Part shown: piece after piece, positions 34,308 to 43,284 of the stretch | Layout: the number at the start of each line of letters is the position of its first letter | Numbering within the stretch: position 1 is the stretch's first letter | DNA from: Acidimicrobiaceae bacterium | Lineage (GTDB): Bacteria > Actinomycetota > Acidimicrobiia > Acidimicrobiales > RAAP-2 | NCBI GenBank assembly: GCA_013044265.1 | Contig: JABEUQ010000039.1 | Location: forward strand, 1-55,177 | Reading direction: 5' to 3' | Length of the DNA: 55,177 nucleotides | Notes under the pieces: generated by a model | The model's database searches: none | Told to the model about the DNA's origin: nothing | Seen by the model: only the letters and a program-made list of their open reading frames with translations | Program-made: the position numbers and the translations under genes

Positions 34308-35474
34308 ATGCTGAGTCGAAGTGATATCAAGGACGTTTTGCGCCGTCAGTGGATAGAAACACCGTCGTGGGCCTACGGTAACTCGGGTACCCGCTTCAAG
34401 GTGTTCGGTCAGCAGGGTGTCGCGCGGGACCCCTTCGAGAAAATTGAGGATGCCGCGCAGGTGCATAAGTTCACGGGCGTCGCACCTTCGGTGGCCGTGC
34501 ACATTCCCTGGGACAAGGTCGAGGATTACGGCAAACTGGCCAAACACGCGAGCGAGCTCGGCGTCAAGATTGGTGCCATCAATCCCAACGTGTTTCAGGA
34601 AGATGACTACCGCTTGGGTAGCGTCTGCAACCCCGACCCTCGGATCCGTCGTAAGGCCATTGACCACCTGCTCGAGTGCGTGGATATCGCCCACGAGACG
34701 AAGTCCTTCGCTATCAGCCTCTGGTTCGCCGACGGCACGAACTACCCCGGCCAGGACAACATTCGCGCTCGTCAGGACCGTCTGCACGAAGCTCTCGCTG
34801 AGACCTACGCCGCCATGGGTGAGGGTGTCGAGATGCTGCTGGAATATAAACTTTACGAGCCTGCGTTCTACACGATGGACGTGCCAGATTGGGGCACTTC
34901 ACTAGTGCAGTGTTTGGAACTCGGCGACAAGGCCAAGGTCCTCGTGGACACCGGACACCACGCGGTCGCGACCAACATCGAATTCCTTGTGAGTGTGCTG
35001 TTACGCGCGAAGCGACTCGGTGGTTTTCACTTCAACTCTCGCTTCTACGGTGACGACGACCTGATGGTCGGCGCGGCTGACCCTTATCAATTGTTCCGCA
35101 TCATGTTTGAGATTGTTGACGCGGATGTGGTCACTCCCGATGGGAACGTCGCATTCATGCTCGACCAATGTCACAACATCGAACCCAAGGTGCAAGCTGA
35201 GATCCGATCGGTCATGAACGTTCAAGAGGCCACCGCCAAGGCGCTGCTCGTGGACCGCGAGGCGCTCTCTCAGTGTCAGCTCGAAGGTGATGTCCTTGGC
35301 GCGAACGCGCTCCTCACCGACGCCTTCTTCACCGACGTACGTCCGTTGCTCGCCGAAATGCGTACCGAGATGGGTCTCGACCCTGACCCGATCGCGGCGT
35401 ACCAGCGCTCGGGATACCAGCACCAGATCGAGACTGAGCGCGTTGGTGGCCAGGCCGCGGGCTGGGGTGCCTGA
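34308..35474 (+). CDS. rhaI: L-rhamnose isomerase (RhaI type)
   Basis: 388 residues, a TIM-barrel, metal-dependent isomerase converting L-rhamnose to L-rhamnulose; of the Pseudomonas/Streptomyces RhaI kind, not E. coli RhaA. Segments: SWAYGNSGTRFKVFGQ at the N-terminus; TGVAPSVAVHIPWD; FAISLWFADGTNYPGQD; LEYKLYEPAFY (metal-binding Glu); VDTGHHAVATNIEFLV; GGFHFNSRFYGDDDLMVG. The carboxylates and histidines of the metal site are in these blocks. The start ATG 34308 is 61 bp after rhaM and the stop overlaps the rhaEW start (TGATG). Confidence 0.93.
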   Translation: MLSRSDIKDVLRRQWIETPSWAYGNSGTRFKVFGQQGVARDPFEKIEDAAQVHKFTGVAPSVAVHIPWDKVEDYGKLAKHASELGVKIGAINPNVFQEDDYRLGSVCNPDPRIRRKAIDHLLECVDIAHETKSFAISLWFADGTNYPGQDNIRARQDRLHEALAETYAAMGEGVEMLLEYKLYEPAFYTMDVPDWGTSLVQCLELGDKAKVLVDTGHHAVATNIEFLVSVLLRAKRLGGFHFNSRFYGDDDLMVGAADPYQLFRIMFEIVDADVVTPDGNVAFMLDQCHNIEPKVQAEIRSVMNVQEATAKALLVDREALSQCQLEGDVLGANALLTDAFFTDVRPLLAEMRTEMGLDPDPIAAYQRSGYQHQIETERVGGQAAGWGA

Positions 35475-37528
35475 TGGCTGACTTCTCCTACGTCGTACCT
35501 TCTGCCGTGCAGGAATTGTTAGATCGCTCGCACCGCCTCGGGGCGGACCCCACAGTCACCAACTACGCCGGTGGTAACGCCAGCGCCAAGGCCAAAGTGA
35601 TAGACCCCGCGAGTGGCGAGAACATTGATGTCATGTGGGTCAAGGGTTCCGGCGGCGACCTTGGGACTTTGAAGTTCGCGGGGCTGGCAGCGTTGCGCTT
35701 GGACGCGATGCACGCACTCAAGAACGTGTATCGCGGATCGGAGTTCGAAGACGAGATGGTCGCGGCCTTTGATTACTGTCTCTTCGGTAAGGGCGGTGCG
35801 GCACCATCGATCGATACCGCTATGCACGGACTGGTGAACTGCTCACACGTGGATCATCTTCATCCGGACTCGGGGATTGCCCTGGCTACTTCCGCTGATG
35901 GTGAGGCGCTAACGAGGACCATTTTTGGTGAAAAAGTCGTGTGGACACCTTGGCGCCGTCCAGGATTCCAACTGGGGCTTGATATTGCCGCGCTGCACGA
36001 CGCTCACCCCGACGCAATTGGCGTGATTCTCGGCGGTCACGGGATCACGGCGTGGGGCGATACGAGTGAGGAGTGCGAGCAAAACGCATTGTTCATCATC
36101 CGCACGGCCGAGGCCTACATCGCAGAGCACGGGCGACCCGAGCCCTTGGGCCCGAAGGTTGCTCGCTTCATTCGCTTGGATGACGCTGAACGTCGGGCCA
36201 GGGCCGTCGCACTCTTTCCGACCCTGCGTGGTATGGCGAGTATGGACCGGCCCCAGGTAGGACACTTCTTTGACACCGACACGGTGCTCAGCTTTCTTGA
36301 GAGTGAGCGTCACGCCGAGGTGGCTTCGCGCGGTAGTTCCTGTCCGGATCATTTCTTGCGCACCAAGGTGCGCCCGATGATCCTTGATCTGGCTTCGAAT
36401 GCCCCGCTCGAGGAGATGATGACCCGTTTGGGTGAGCTGCACCAGCAGTATCGAACTGCGTACAGTGCCTATTATGATGCGTACGCCACGCCGGATTCGC
36501 CGGCCATGCGCGGCGCGGACCCCGCGATCGTGCTCGTTCCGGGCGTTGGCATGTTCTCCTTCGGCAAGGATGCGCAGACGGCGCGTGTGGCGGGTGAGTT
36601 CTTCATCAACGCGATCAATGTCATGACGGGTGCCGAAGCGATCTCGACCTACGCGCCCATTGAGGAGTCCGAAAAGTTTCGCATTGAGTACTGGCAACTC
36701 GAGGAAGAGAAGCTCAGGCGTATGCCCAAGGGTAAGCCACTGGCGTCTCGGGTGGCGTTCGTGACCGGTGCCGGTTCGGGGATTGGCGCCGCGACCGCGC
36801 GTCGTCTCGCTGCCGAGGGGGCCCACGTCATCATCGCCGACCTTGACGCAGATTCGGCCACGGCCATGGCTCGTGAACTCGGCTCGCTCGACGTCGCTCG
36901 AGGTGTCGTCATCGACGTGGCGTCCAAGGATGCCGTTCAGAACGCCGTTGACGACGCGGTGCTGGCTTTTGGTGGGGTGGACATCGTGATCAATAACGCC
37001 GGACTCAGTATTTCGAAGTCGCTTCTCGAGACCACCGAGCGCGACTGGGACCTCCAACACGACGTAATGGCCAAGGGTTCGTTTCTCTGCGCTCAGGCCA
37101 CTGTCAAAGTCATGAAGGAACAGCAGATGGGCGGCGACATCGTCTACATCGTGTCAAAGAATGCGGTATTCGCCGGTCCCAACAACGTCGCCTACGGCTC
37201 AGCCAAAGCCGACCAAGCGCATCAGGTGCGACTGCTCGCGGCTGAACTGGGTGAATTAGGGATTCGTGTGAACGGCGTCAACCCCGACGGTGTCGTGCGT
37301 GGTTCGAAGATCTTCGCGGGCGGATGGGGAGCGCAGCGCGCCGCCGTCTACGGCGTCAAGGAAGAGGACCTCGGCGCGTACTACGCGGGTCGTACTTTGC
37401 TCAAGCGTGAAGTGTTGCCCGAGAGTATCGCGAGCGCGGTGTTCGCATTGCTGGGTGGCGACCTGGCACTCACGACCGGCGCACATATTCCCGTGGATTC
37501 AGGCGTCGCGGCCGCCTTCTTGCGATAG
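35474..37528 (+). CDS. rhaEW: Bifunctional rhamnulose-1-phosphate aldolase / L-lactaldehyde dehydrogenase
   Basis: 684 residues with two domains. Residues about 1-410 are a class II aldolase domain: GGNASAKAK and the zinc-site HVDHLHPDS. Residues about 425-684 are an SDR domain: FVTGAGSGIGAATARRLAAEG with Tyr-x-x-x-Lys in YGSAK and the NNAG tetrad in VINNAGLS. This matches the B. subtilis YuxG/RhaEW type. It splits L-rhamnulose-1-phosphate to dihydroxyacetone phosphate and L-lactaldehyde and oxidises the latter to L-lactate. Fusion channels the reactive aldehyde. The product L-lactate is the substrate of the LutABC-like proteins encoded nearby. Confidence 0.94.
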   Translation: MADFSYVVPSAVQELLDRSHRLGADPTVTNYAGGNASAKAKVIDPASGENIDVMWVKGSGGDLGTLKFAGLAALRLDAMHALKNVYRGSEFEDEMVAAFDYCLFGKGGAAPSIDTAMHGLVNCSHVDHLHPDSGIALATSADGEALTRTIFGEKVVWTPWRRPGFQLGLDIAALHDAHPDAIGVILGGHGITAWGDTSEECEQNALFIIRTAEAYIAEHGRPEPLGPKVARFIRLDDAERRARAVALFPTLRGMASMDRPQVGHFFDTDTVLSFLESERHAEVASRGSSCPDHFLRTKVRPMILDLASNAPLEEMMTRLGELHQQYRTAYSAYYDAYATPDSPAMRGADPAIVLVPGVGMFSFGKDAQTARVAGEFFINAINVMTGAEAISTYAPIEESEKFRIEYWQLEEEKLRRMPKGKPLASRVAFVTGAGSGIGAATARRLAAEGAHVIIADLDADSATAMARELGSLDVARGVVIDVASKDAVQNAVDDAVLAFGGVDIVINNAGLSISKSLLETTERDWDLQHDVMAKGSFLCAQATVKVMKEQQMGGDIVYIVSKNAVFAGPNNVAYGSAKADQAHQVRLLAAELGELGIRVNGVNPDGVVRGSKIFAGGWGAQRAAVYGVKEEDLGAYYAGRTLLKREVLPESIASAVFALLGGDLALTTGAHIPVDSGVAAAFLR

Positions 37529-37531
37529 TCC

Positions 37532-39016
37532 GTGGCACTTAGATCCGCGGCGGTCGCCGCCGTCGACCTCGGCGCGTCGAGTGGACGTGTGCTTCTCGTG
37601 ACACTCGTTGAAGGACGTTTGGAACTCGAACAAGTCGCGCGCTTCGCTAACGGTGGTCGCGAGGTCAACGGCGTGTTCTCGTGGGATTTGCCTGCCCTGG
37701 TCGTGGAGATCGAACGTGGTCTGGGCGCTGCCACGAAGGCAGCACGAGCACGCGGGCTACTCCTGGAATCTTTAGGGGTTGACTCCTGGGCCGTCGACTA
37801 CGGCCTGGTGGACGCATCGGGACGCCTACTTCGCCTACCTGCTCACCATCGTGACTCGCGCACGAACGCATCGTTTGCGGCTGTAACAAGCCAGCTCGAT
37901 CCGTGGGCGCTGTATCAGCGCAACGGTATAGCTCTCTTAGCTTTTAATACCTTGTTCCAACTAGTTGCCGATGGCGACCTAACCGATTCCGCACGCAACA
38001 TGTTGCTCATCCCGGACTTAATTAATTTCATGTTCTGCGGCGTGAAGGCCTGGGAAATTACCAATGCGTCCACTACCCAACTACTGACACTGGATCGCGA
38101 GTGGGACGATGACCTCTTTACGCGTTTTGGGTTGCCGCGCGAACTAGTGGGAGAACTCGTAGACCCCGGTGTGGTGTTGGGCCACGTGGTGTCGCCAACA
38201 GCACTGGCCGCCGGGGTATCGGGAACTACGAAGATCATCACCGTAGCGTCACACGACACCGCTTCAGCGGTACTGGCCGTACCCGCCGAAGGTTCCAACT
38301 TCGCCTACGTATCCTCAGGTACCTGGTCTCTCGTCGGGGTCGAACTCGATGATCCCTTGCTTGATCACGATGCTTTTGAGGCCGGGTACACGAACGAGCT
38401 CGGAGCCTTTGGGCGCACTCGCTACTTGCGCAACGTGATGGGCTTTTGGCTGTTGCAGGAGGTGATTCGTGAATTCGCCCTCGACGGACAAGAACTCGAC
38501 GCGGCGATGCTCACGGAGCAAGCGAGATCTCTCTCGCCACGGCGCTTTTTGGTTGATGCCGAAAGTGACGAGTTGCTTGGCGCTGGCGACATGCGTGGTC
38601 GCCTGACGGCTCAGTGTGAGCGCTTGGGCACCGAGATCCCTGTTAGCCCCGCCGAGTTCACGCGTTGTATCTTGGATTCTCTTGCTCTCGCGTATCGTCG
38701 AGCCATTCGGGGAATATCCACCGTTACTGGGGTTCGGGTTGACGCCATATATATAGTCGGCGGTGGTGCGCTCAACGCCGAGTTGTGTCAGTTGACGGCC
38801 GACGCGTGCGCAGTTCCGGTGCACGCTGGTCCAGTGGAGGCCGCGGCGATTGGCAATGCATTGATGCAGCTGTGTGGCCTCGGTGTTCTCGCGCAGGATT
38901 TGACCGCGTTGCGACGTCTGGTGGACTCCTCTTTCCCCGGCACTCTCTTCAGTCCACTCGTTGACGCGAGTGAGTGGGATGAGGCCCAGACCCTGGTAGA
39001 GACTCGCGCTCGTTAA
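37532..39016 (+). CDS. rhaB: Rhamnulokinase
   Basis: 494 residues, FGGY-family sugar kinase that phosphorylates L-rhamnulose at C1. N-terminal phosphate loop AVDLGASSGRVLL; SLGVDSWAVDYGLVD; TNASTTQLL; ASHDTASAVLAVP; CVSSGTWSLVGVE-like (here VSSGTWSLVGVE); and YIVGGGALNAEL, the second ATP-binding loop. The start is GTG 37532, only 3 bp after the rhaEW stop. It is the last gene of the operon; I see no strong terminator before the convergent lipoprotein gene. Confidence 0.93.
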   Translation: MALRSAAVAAVDLGASSGRVLLVTLVEGRLELEQVARFANGGREVNGVFSWDLPALVVEIERGLGAATKAARARGLLLESLGVDSWAVDYGLVDASGRLLRLPAHHRDSRTNASFAAVTSQLDPWALYQRNGIALLAFNTLFQLVADGDLTDSARNMLLIPDLINFMFCGVKAWEITNASTTQLLTLDREWDDDLFTRFGLPRELVGELVDPGVVLGHVVSPTALAAGVSGTTKIITVASHDTASAVLAVPAEGSNFAYVSSGTWSLVGVELDDPLLDHDAFEAGYTNELGAFGRTRYLRNVMGFWLLQEVIREFALDGQELDAAMLTEQARSLSPRRFLVDAESDELLGAGDMRGRLTAQCERLGTEIPVSPAEFTRCILDSLALAYRRAIRGISTVTGVRVDAIYIVGGGALNAELCQLTADACAVPVHAGPVEAAAIGNALMQLCGLGVLAQDLTALRRLVDSSFPGTLFSPLVDASEWDEAQTLVETRAR

Positions 39017-39138
39017 CTTCCCCGTGACAGTCTCCGACCTTGCGGCTTCGGTAATTGCCAGTTCTTCGACTTCGTGGGAACGCGTGTAGCCGCTGGTGCG
39101 ACCCTCAGCAGCAAGAGATGGGTAGTCGATGTGGCGGA

Positions 39139-40047
39139 TTAGCCCAGCGCACCACCCAGGATCGAACCAGCGCTGCTACCGAACTGCTTAATCAGCGCGG
39201 GGGTAACCACGAGGGGAGACGAAGGCGTAGTGACCGCCAATGTCTGGTGCGCGAAAGTAGCCGATAGCCGGAAGGTTTCGTTGCCGTATTTTGCCGTGGG
39301 TACCACTAGATTCACGGTGGCACCAGTGGCAGTGGATCCCGACATCGCAACTGACACGCTGTACGTGCCGGTCGTCTTGGCTGCAGACAGTGACTGCAGA
39401 CCCAAGGCCTTGAGTACCGTCGCCAGGGAACTTACCAACTTCGCGGTGGAGCCTGATTCAACGAAACCGCCGGTGACGGGCTTGGCCGAGCCTTTGGCCA
39501 TGATGGTGGCCACCGCGTTCAATAGTTGATTCTCGCCATTCGCAATGGTCGAGCGCGACAGGGTGAGTCCGGCCAAAGAGTGGGCGTACTGGGCGACGAC
39601 GGAAAAGGGCAGTTCAATCCACCGCTGGCCCAAGAGCAGATTCAGCGTTGAGAGAGTAGCAGCGCTACTCCCCATTCCTGGGACTTGAGTCAGGGCGCTG
39701 AAGTTGAGGTTGAGGTAAAGATTGGACTTGTTCTCCATAATTGTTGCTACTCGCGTGGTACCGTGCAACACCACGATGTCCTGGTTGACCTGATTCAGAG
39801 AACTCTTGATCGGTAGACCCGCCAGGCTCTGCTTGTTGAGCTCGAAAGTCAAGTGCTGGAGGGCCGTTGAGTAGCTGGCGAGGGCGGGGTCCGTACTCGT
39901 GAGTGTCGCCGTGAAGTGCACTTGGAGATAGGGGCTGGCACCATAGGTGTTCTGGGCGGCTGACAGAGCCGAAGGGATTGTGCAAGCCGATAGTCCCACT
40001 GACGCGACCGCGGCCAGCGTTACCATCTTCCAACTCCGTCGTTTCAC
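39139..40047 (-). CDS. Putative lipoprotein of unknown function
   Basis: 302 residues. GTG 40047 follows GGAGACC and gives VKRRSWKMVTLAAVASVG, then LSAC, a clear lipobox with the lipidated Cys near residue 22. The mature protein is Ser/Thr/Ala-rich with alternating hydrophobics (TYGASPYLQVHFTATLTS; NKSNLYLNLNFSAL), like the beta-rich lipid-carrier lipoproteins LppX/LprG, but that is a resemblance in pattern only. It might be part of envelope lipid traffic. Convergent with rhaB, and upstream of lutBC on the same strand only in order, not in one operon. Confidence 0.75.
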   Translation of the reverse strand: MKRRSWKMVTLAAVASVGLSACTIPSALSAAQNTYGASPYLQVHFTATLTSTDPALASYSTALQHLTFELNKQSLAGLPIKSSLNQVNQDIVVLHGTTRVATIMENKSNLYLNLNFSALTQVPGMGSSAATLSTLNLLLGQRWIELPFSVVAQYAHSLAGLTLSRSTIANGENQLLNAVATIMAKGSAKPVTGGFVESGSTAKLVSSLATVLKALGLQSLSAAKTTGTYSVSVAMSGSTATGATVNLVVPTAKYGNETFRLSATFAHQTLAVTTPSSPLVVTPALIKQFGSSAGSILGGALG

Positions 40048-40166
40048 AGTAGGTCTCCTAAAGTTCGGGATTTCAGGCACCGCGACCGTGCGGCAACTGG
40101 GATCAACGTCTTCCAATCTAACGGTCGCTTACCTCAGCGCGTCCGCCGTCGCATAGACCATGACAA

Positions 40167-42332
40167 TCAGATGACAAGAATGACGTCGAGCGTACGCGGT
40201 CCGTGGACACCCTCGATGCGCTCAAGTTCAATGTCTGATGTTGCCGAGGGTCCCGAGATCCATGTTTGAGTCGAAGTGGGAGTCAGTCGGGCTACTGCTT
40301 CGGGAACAAGCTCCACAATCTGGTCGTCGAAGATGACAATAATCAGGTGGTCGGGAATCAGCGAGAGTGCCCGGCGCCCTTGGCGCTCTCCGGAATCCAA
40401 CACGATTGTCCCAGTCTGAGCGACAGCAACAGCACAACCTGAAAGGGTTGAGTCAATCGAGTCGAGGTCGGTGACCGACAGGCTGGGCTCGTCGAAGTGG
40501 ACATCCCTACTGACTGACGAGAGCCAGTCAGTAGGGATGTCGTGTGGAGCGGCGAGTGAGTTCGAACCGTGAGTTACGAGCAAGTCGTTCACGACCGTAC
40601 CGAGGTTGTCTCGCTCGCATTCGACGACGTGGGCCCGATAGTCGAGAAGGCGATCCTTAAGAAGTTCGCGACGTCGCGTGGCGTCGAGTTGGCCGCTCAC
40701 GTGGTACTCCCGTTCGATTGGGAGTGTAGTGTGGCGACTCCTGTCGCCGAGTGCTGCCGCGATGGAACTGAGGACACCTTCGCGTCCCGCCACGTCAACA
40801 CCGACATGGCCCGGCGCACCTTCGTGTAACGCGTCGTGGTGATGAACCATCGCCGCACCCGACGTGAGGGGGCTAGGACCAGTGACATTACTATTCGGGT
40901 GGGTCGTGGAAAACCAAGTGCGAAACGAAGTCACCGGTGGTACGGGCGTGTTGCGAGCGCCGCTCCACTTGTTGAGTGGCGGCGGCAGGTAGCGCAGGGT
41001 ACGCACCGGTAGACGACCGAGTAGCCCTCCAACCGCGACGACGCGCTGGAAGAAACGCGCTGAGGAGAACATCTTCTCCACTGCTTTCATGGACACGAGT
41101 TCTGAGTCTCGTGGGTGCTCGCGGCGTTTCTCGTCGACAATCTCCGAGCGCAAGCGCACCAAAATCTTTGGAATATCAATCTTTACCGGGCACGCCACGT
41201 AGCAGGCGCCACAGAGCGACGACGCGTACGGCAGTGAGTCTTCGAGCGCGGTGCGCTGTCCGCGACGTAGCTGGGGCACCAGCACTGCACCGATGGGACC
41301 GGGATAGGGATTGCCGTACGTGTGACCCCCGGTGCGCTCGTAGACGGGACAGACGTTGAGACAGGCCGAACAGCGGATGCAACGAAGGACGTCGCGACCT
41401 GTCTCTTCGGCCAGGGCCGAAGAACGCCCATTGTCGATGAGCACCAAGTGGAAGTGTGAGGGACCGTTGCCCGGTGTCGCGCCGGTGAAGATCGACGTGT
41501 AGGGATTCATGCGTTCGCCAGTTGAGGATCGCGGTAACAACTGCATGAAGACTTCGAGGCTCTGCCAGTTGGGCAGGATCTTCTCGATGCCCACGACCGA
41601 AATGAGGGTGTCGGGCAGGGTGAGACACATCCGACCGTTGCCCTCGGACTCCACGACGACCAGGGCGCCCGAGTCGGCGATGACGAAGTTCGCCCCCGAG
41701 ATCGCCACGCGTGCCGAAAGGAAACGCTGACGCAAGTGGGCCCGTGCCGCGCCGGCCAGCGCTTGGGGATCATTGCTGAGGTCCGCCGGGGCGGCGAGTC
41801 CGGACTTACCCATCTCGTCGATGAAGATCTGGCGGATTTGCGAACGGTTCTTGTGGATCGCCGGGACAAGGATGTGCGAGGGCAGGTCGTCACCTAACTG
41901 GACGATGAGTTCCGCCAGGTCTGTCTCGTAGGCGGTGATGCCGTATTTCTCGAGGGCCACGTTGAGCTCTATCTCCGCGGTCGCCATGGATTTGACCTTG
42001 ACGACCGAGTCGGCGCCCGTGGCTTGGACCAGTTTCACCACGATGTCGTTCGCTTCGGCGGCGTCGCGCGCCCAGTGCACCACGCCGCCGTGGGCGGTGA
42101 CGTTCTTCTCGAGCTCGATGCAGAGTTCGTCGAGGTGGTCGAGCGAATAGTCCTTCAGGGCGGCGCCGGCGCTACGCAGTTGTTCCCAATCTTCGAGCTC
42201 GCCCACCGCTTTGAGTCGCTTGTTGCGAATCGTCGTCGTGGCGTGGGCCAAATTCGCGCGTAACTGAGTATCGGCCAAGGCGGTCTTGGCCAGCGTGGGG
42301 AAGGGCAGCTCGGTATCGAAGACCCTAGACAC
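40167..42332 (-). CDS. lutBC: LutB-LutC fusion: L-lactate oxidation iron-sulfur protein
   Basis: 721 residues joining two normally separate Lut subunits. Residues about 1-470 are LutB: a LUD domain (ANFVIADSGALVVVES) followed by ferredoxin-type motifs CIRCSACLNVCP (about residue 318) and CGACYVACP (about residue 374) for two 4Fe-4S clusters. After a Pro/Ser/His-rich linker, residues about 505-721 are LutC, another LUD domain (GCAVAVAQTGTIVLDSG; LIPDHLIIVIF). With LutA they oxidise L-lactate to pyruvate. GTG 42332 has GGGAGG 5 bp upstream and overlaps the lutA stop; GTG 42347 is less likely. The gene contains a 17-bp perfect inverted repeat in its LutC part. Confidence 0.9.
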   Translation of the reverse strand: MSRVFDTELPFPTLAKTALADTQLRANLAHATTTIRNKRLKAVGELEDWEQLRSAGAALKDYSLDHLDELCIELEKNVTAHGGVVHWARDAAEANDIVVKLVQATGADSVVKVKSMATAEIELNVALEKYGITAYETDLAELIVQLGDDLPSHILVPAIHKNRSQIRQIFIDEMGKSGLAAPADLSNDPQALAGAARAHLRQRFLSARVAISGANFVIADSGALVVVESEGNGRMCLTLPDTLISVVGIEKILPNWQSLEVFMQLLPRSSTGERMNPYTSIFTGATPGNGPSHFHLVLIDNGRSSALAEETGRDVLRCIRCSACLNVCPVYERTGGHTYGNPYPGPIGAVLVPQLRRGQRTALEDSLPYASSLCGACYVACPVKIDIPKILVRLRSEIVDEKRREHPRDSELVSMKAVEKMFSSARFFQRVVAVGGLLGRLPVRTLRYLPPPLNKWSGARNTPVPPVTSFRTWFSTTHPNSNVTGPSPLTSGAAMVHHHDALHEGAPGHVGVDVAGREGVLSSIAAALGDRSRHTTLPIEREYHVSGQLDATRRRELLKDRLLDYRAHVVECERDNLGTVVNDLLVTHGSNSLAAPHDIPTDWLSSVSRDVHFDEPSLSVTDLDSIDSTLSGCAVAVAQTGTIVLDSGERQGRRALSLIPDHLIIVIFDDQIVELVPEAVARLTPTSTQTWISGPSATSDIELERIEGVHGPRTLDVILVI
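40500..40541. repeat. Perfect 17-bp inverted repeat inside the lutBC coding region
   Basis: 40500-40516 pairs with 40525-40541 around the 8-nt loop ACGAGAGC. It encodes DIPTDWLSSVSRDV in the LutC half. A hairpin this long is rare in coding DNA and would be strong in the mRNA, where it could pause ribosomes or polymerase. No U run follows on the sense strand. Confidence 0.75.
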
Positions 42333-43068
42333 GCGGACCTCCCTCACGGCTCGCGAGGATTTCGGCTACGTGCATCATCTTGATTCCAGTCTTGGCTCGC
42401 GAGGACAATCCGCCAATATGCGTGAGACAAGAGTTATCGAGCGCGCACAGGACATCGGCGCCGGTGGAGCGGATACGTGCGAGTTTGTCTCGGCCCATTG
42501 CCACGGAGGTATCGGAGTTCTTGATGGAGAACATACCTCCGAAACCACAGCAGGCGTCCTCTTCGGGTATCGTCACAAGTTCGAGGCCCTGCACGTGTCG
42601 CAACAGCATCTTTGGTGCCTCGTCGAGTCCGAGAACCCTCAAGGAATGACACGTCGGGTGATAGGCCACGGTGTGGTGAAAGCTAGCTCCCACGTCCGTC
42701 ACCTTCAAGACCTGAGCGAGGAATTCAGAGAATTCGTACGTACGTCGGCCAACTTCTTCGAGTTCGAGGGCCAATGGCTCATTGCCCAGTGAACGCGCGG
42801 AACTGGCGTAGAGATCGCGCACCGTGCCCACGCATGACGCTGAGGGTGAGACGATGACGTCGTAATCCGAGAAGACTGCACGAAAACGTTCGGCCAGGTG
42901 TAGTCCCTCCTGGCGATACCCCGCGTTGAGGTGCATTTGACCACAACACGTTTGTTGGGTGGGGAAGATGACGTCGTGGCCGAGTTGTTCGAGAACTTGG
43001 ACCACGGCTTGGGGGGTGTTGGGAAAGAGTCCGTCATTGACGCAAGTGATGAAGAGGGCAACTTTCAT
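42325..43068 (-). CDS. lutA: L-lactate oxidation subunit LutA
   Basis: 247 residues with two CCG domains: CCGQMHLNAGY near residue 41 and CCGFGGMFSIKN near residue 173, the Cys-rich repeats that bind a [4Fe-4S]-type cluster in heterodisulfide-reductase-like proteins. The start MKVALFITCVNDGLFP is family-typical. ATG 43068 follows GGGAGGAAC. It overlaps the LutBC start, so the operon is lutA-lutBC. The inferred role is transfer of electrons from lactate to the quinone or a cytosolic carrier, as in the Bacillus lutABC system. Confidence 0.92.
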   Translation of the reverse strand: MKVALFITCVNDGLFPNTPQAVVQVLEQLGHDVIFPTQQTCCGQMHLNAGYRQEGLHLAERFRAVFSDYDVIVSPSASCVGTVRDLYASSARSLGNEPLALELEEVGRRTYEFSEFLAQVLKVTDVGASFHHTVAYHPTCHSLRVLGLDEAPKMLLRHVQGLELVTIPEEDACCGFGGMFSIKNSDTSVAMGRDKLARIRSTGADVLCALDNSCLTHIGGLSSRAKTGIKMMHVAEILASREGGPRV

Positions 43069-43154
43069 TCAGAGTTCCTCCCAGGGGCCATGTTCGCCTC
43101 AACAACTCGACAATACTTATGCGACACGAATCCCCCCCTCCAAGTGTTTCCGTA

Positions 43155-43168
43155 TTTTAACGTTTCAG
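43155..43168. promoter_or_regulatory. Weak LacI-operator-like site upstream of lutA
   Basis: On the minus strand CTGAAACGTTAAAA matches TTGAAACGTGTCAA at 10 of 14 positions, including the whole TGAAACGT half. It is 87 bp upstream of lutA and 117 bp upstream of the exporter. If real it would tie lactate oxidation to the rhamnose regulator; it may be chance. Confidence 0.2.
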
Positions 43169-43284
43169 TGAGAGTACCGCGTTGACCCCAAGCGGTGCAC
43201 TGCGAGACCAGTATCGTTAGCATCAACTGAGAAGTCGGTGTAGGTTGGCCCCAAGTCGTTTCGTCCTGACAAAGGACTCAGTTA

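Noticed and set aside
35909..37060. 383-codon open frame antisense to rhaEW
   Set aside because: It lies wholly over a firmly identified gene, is rich in His and Arg, and has no domain or ribosome site; long antisense frames are common in high-GC genes.
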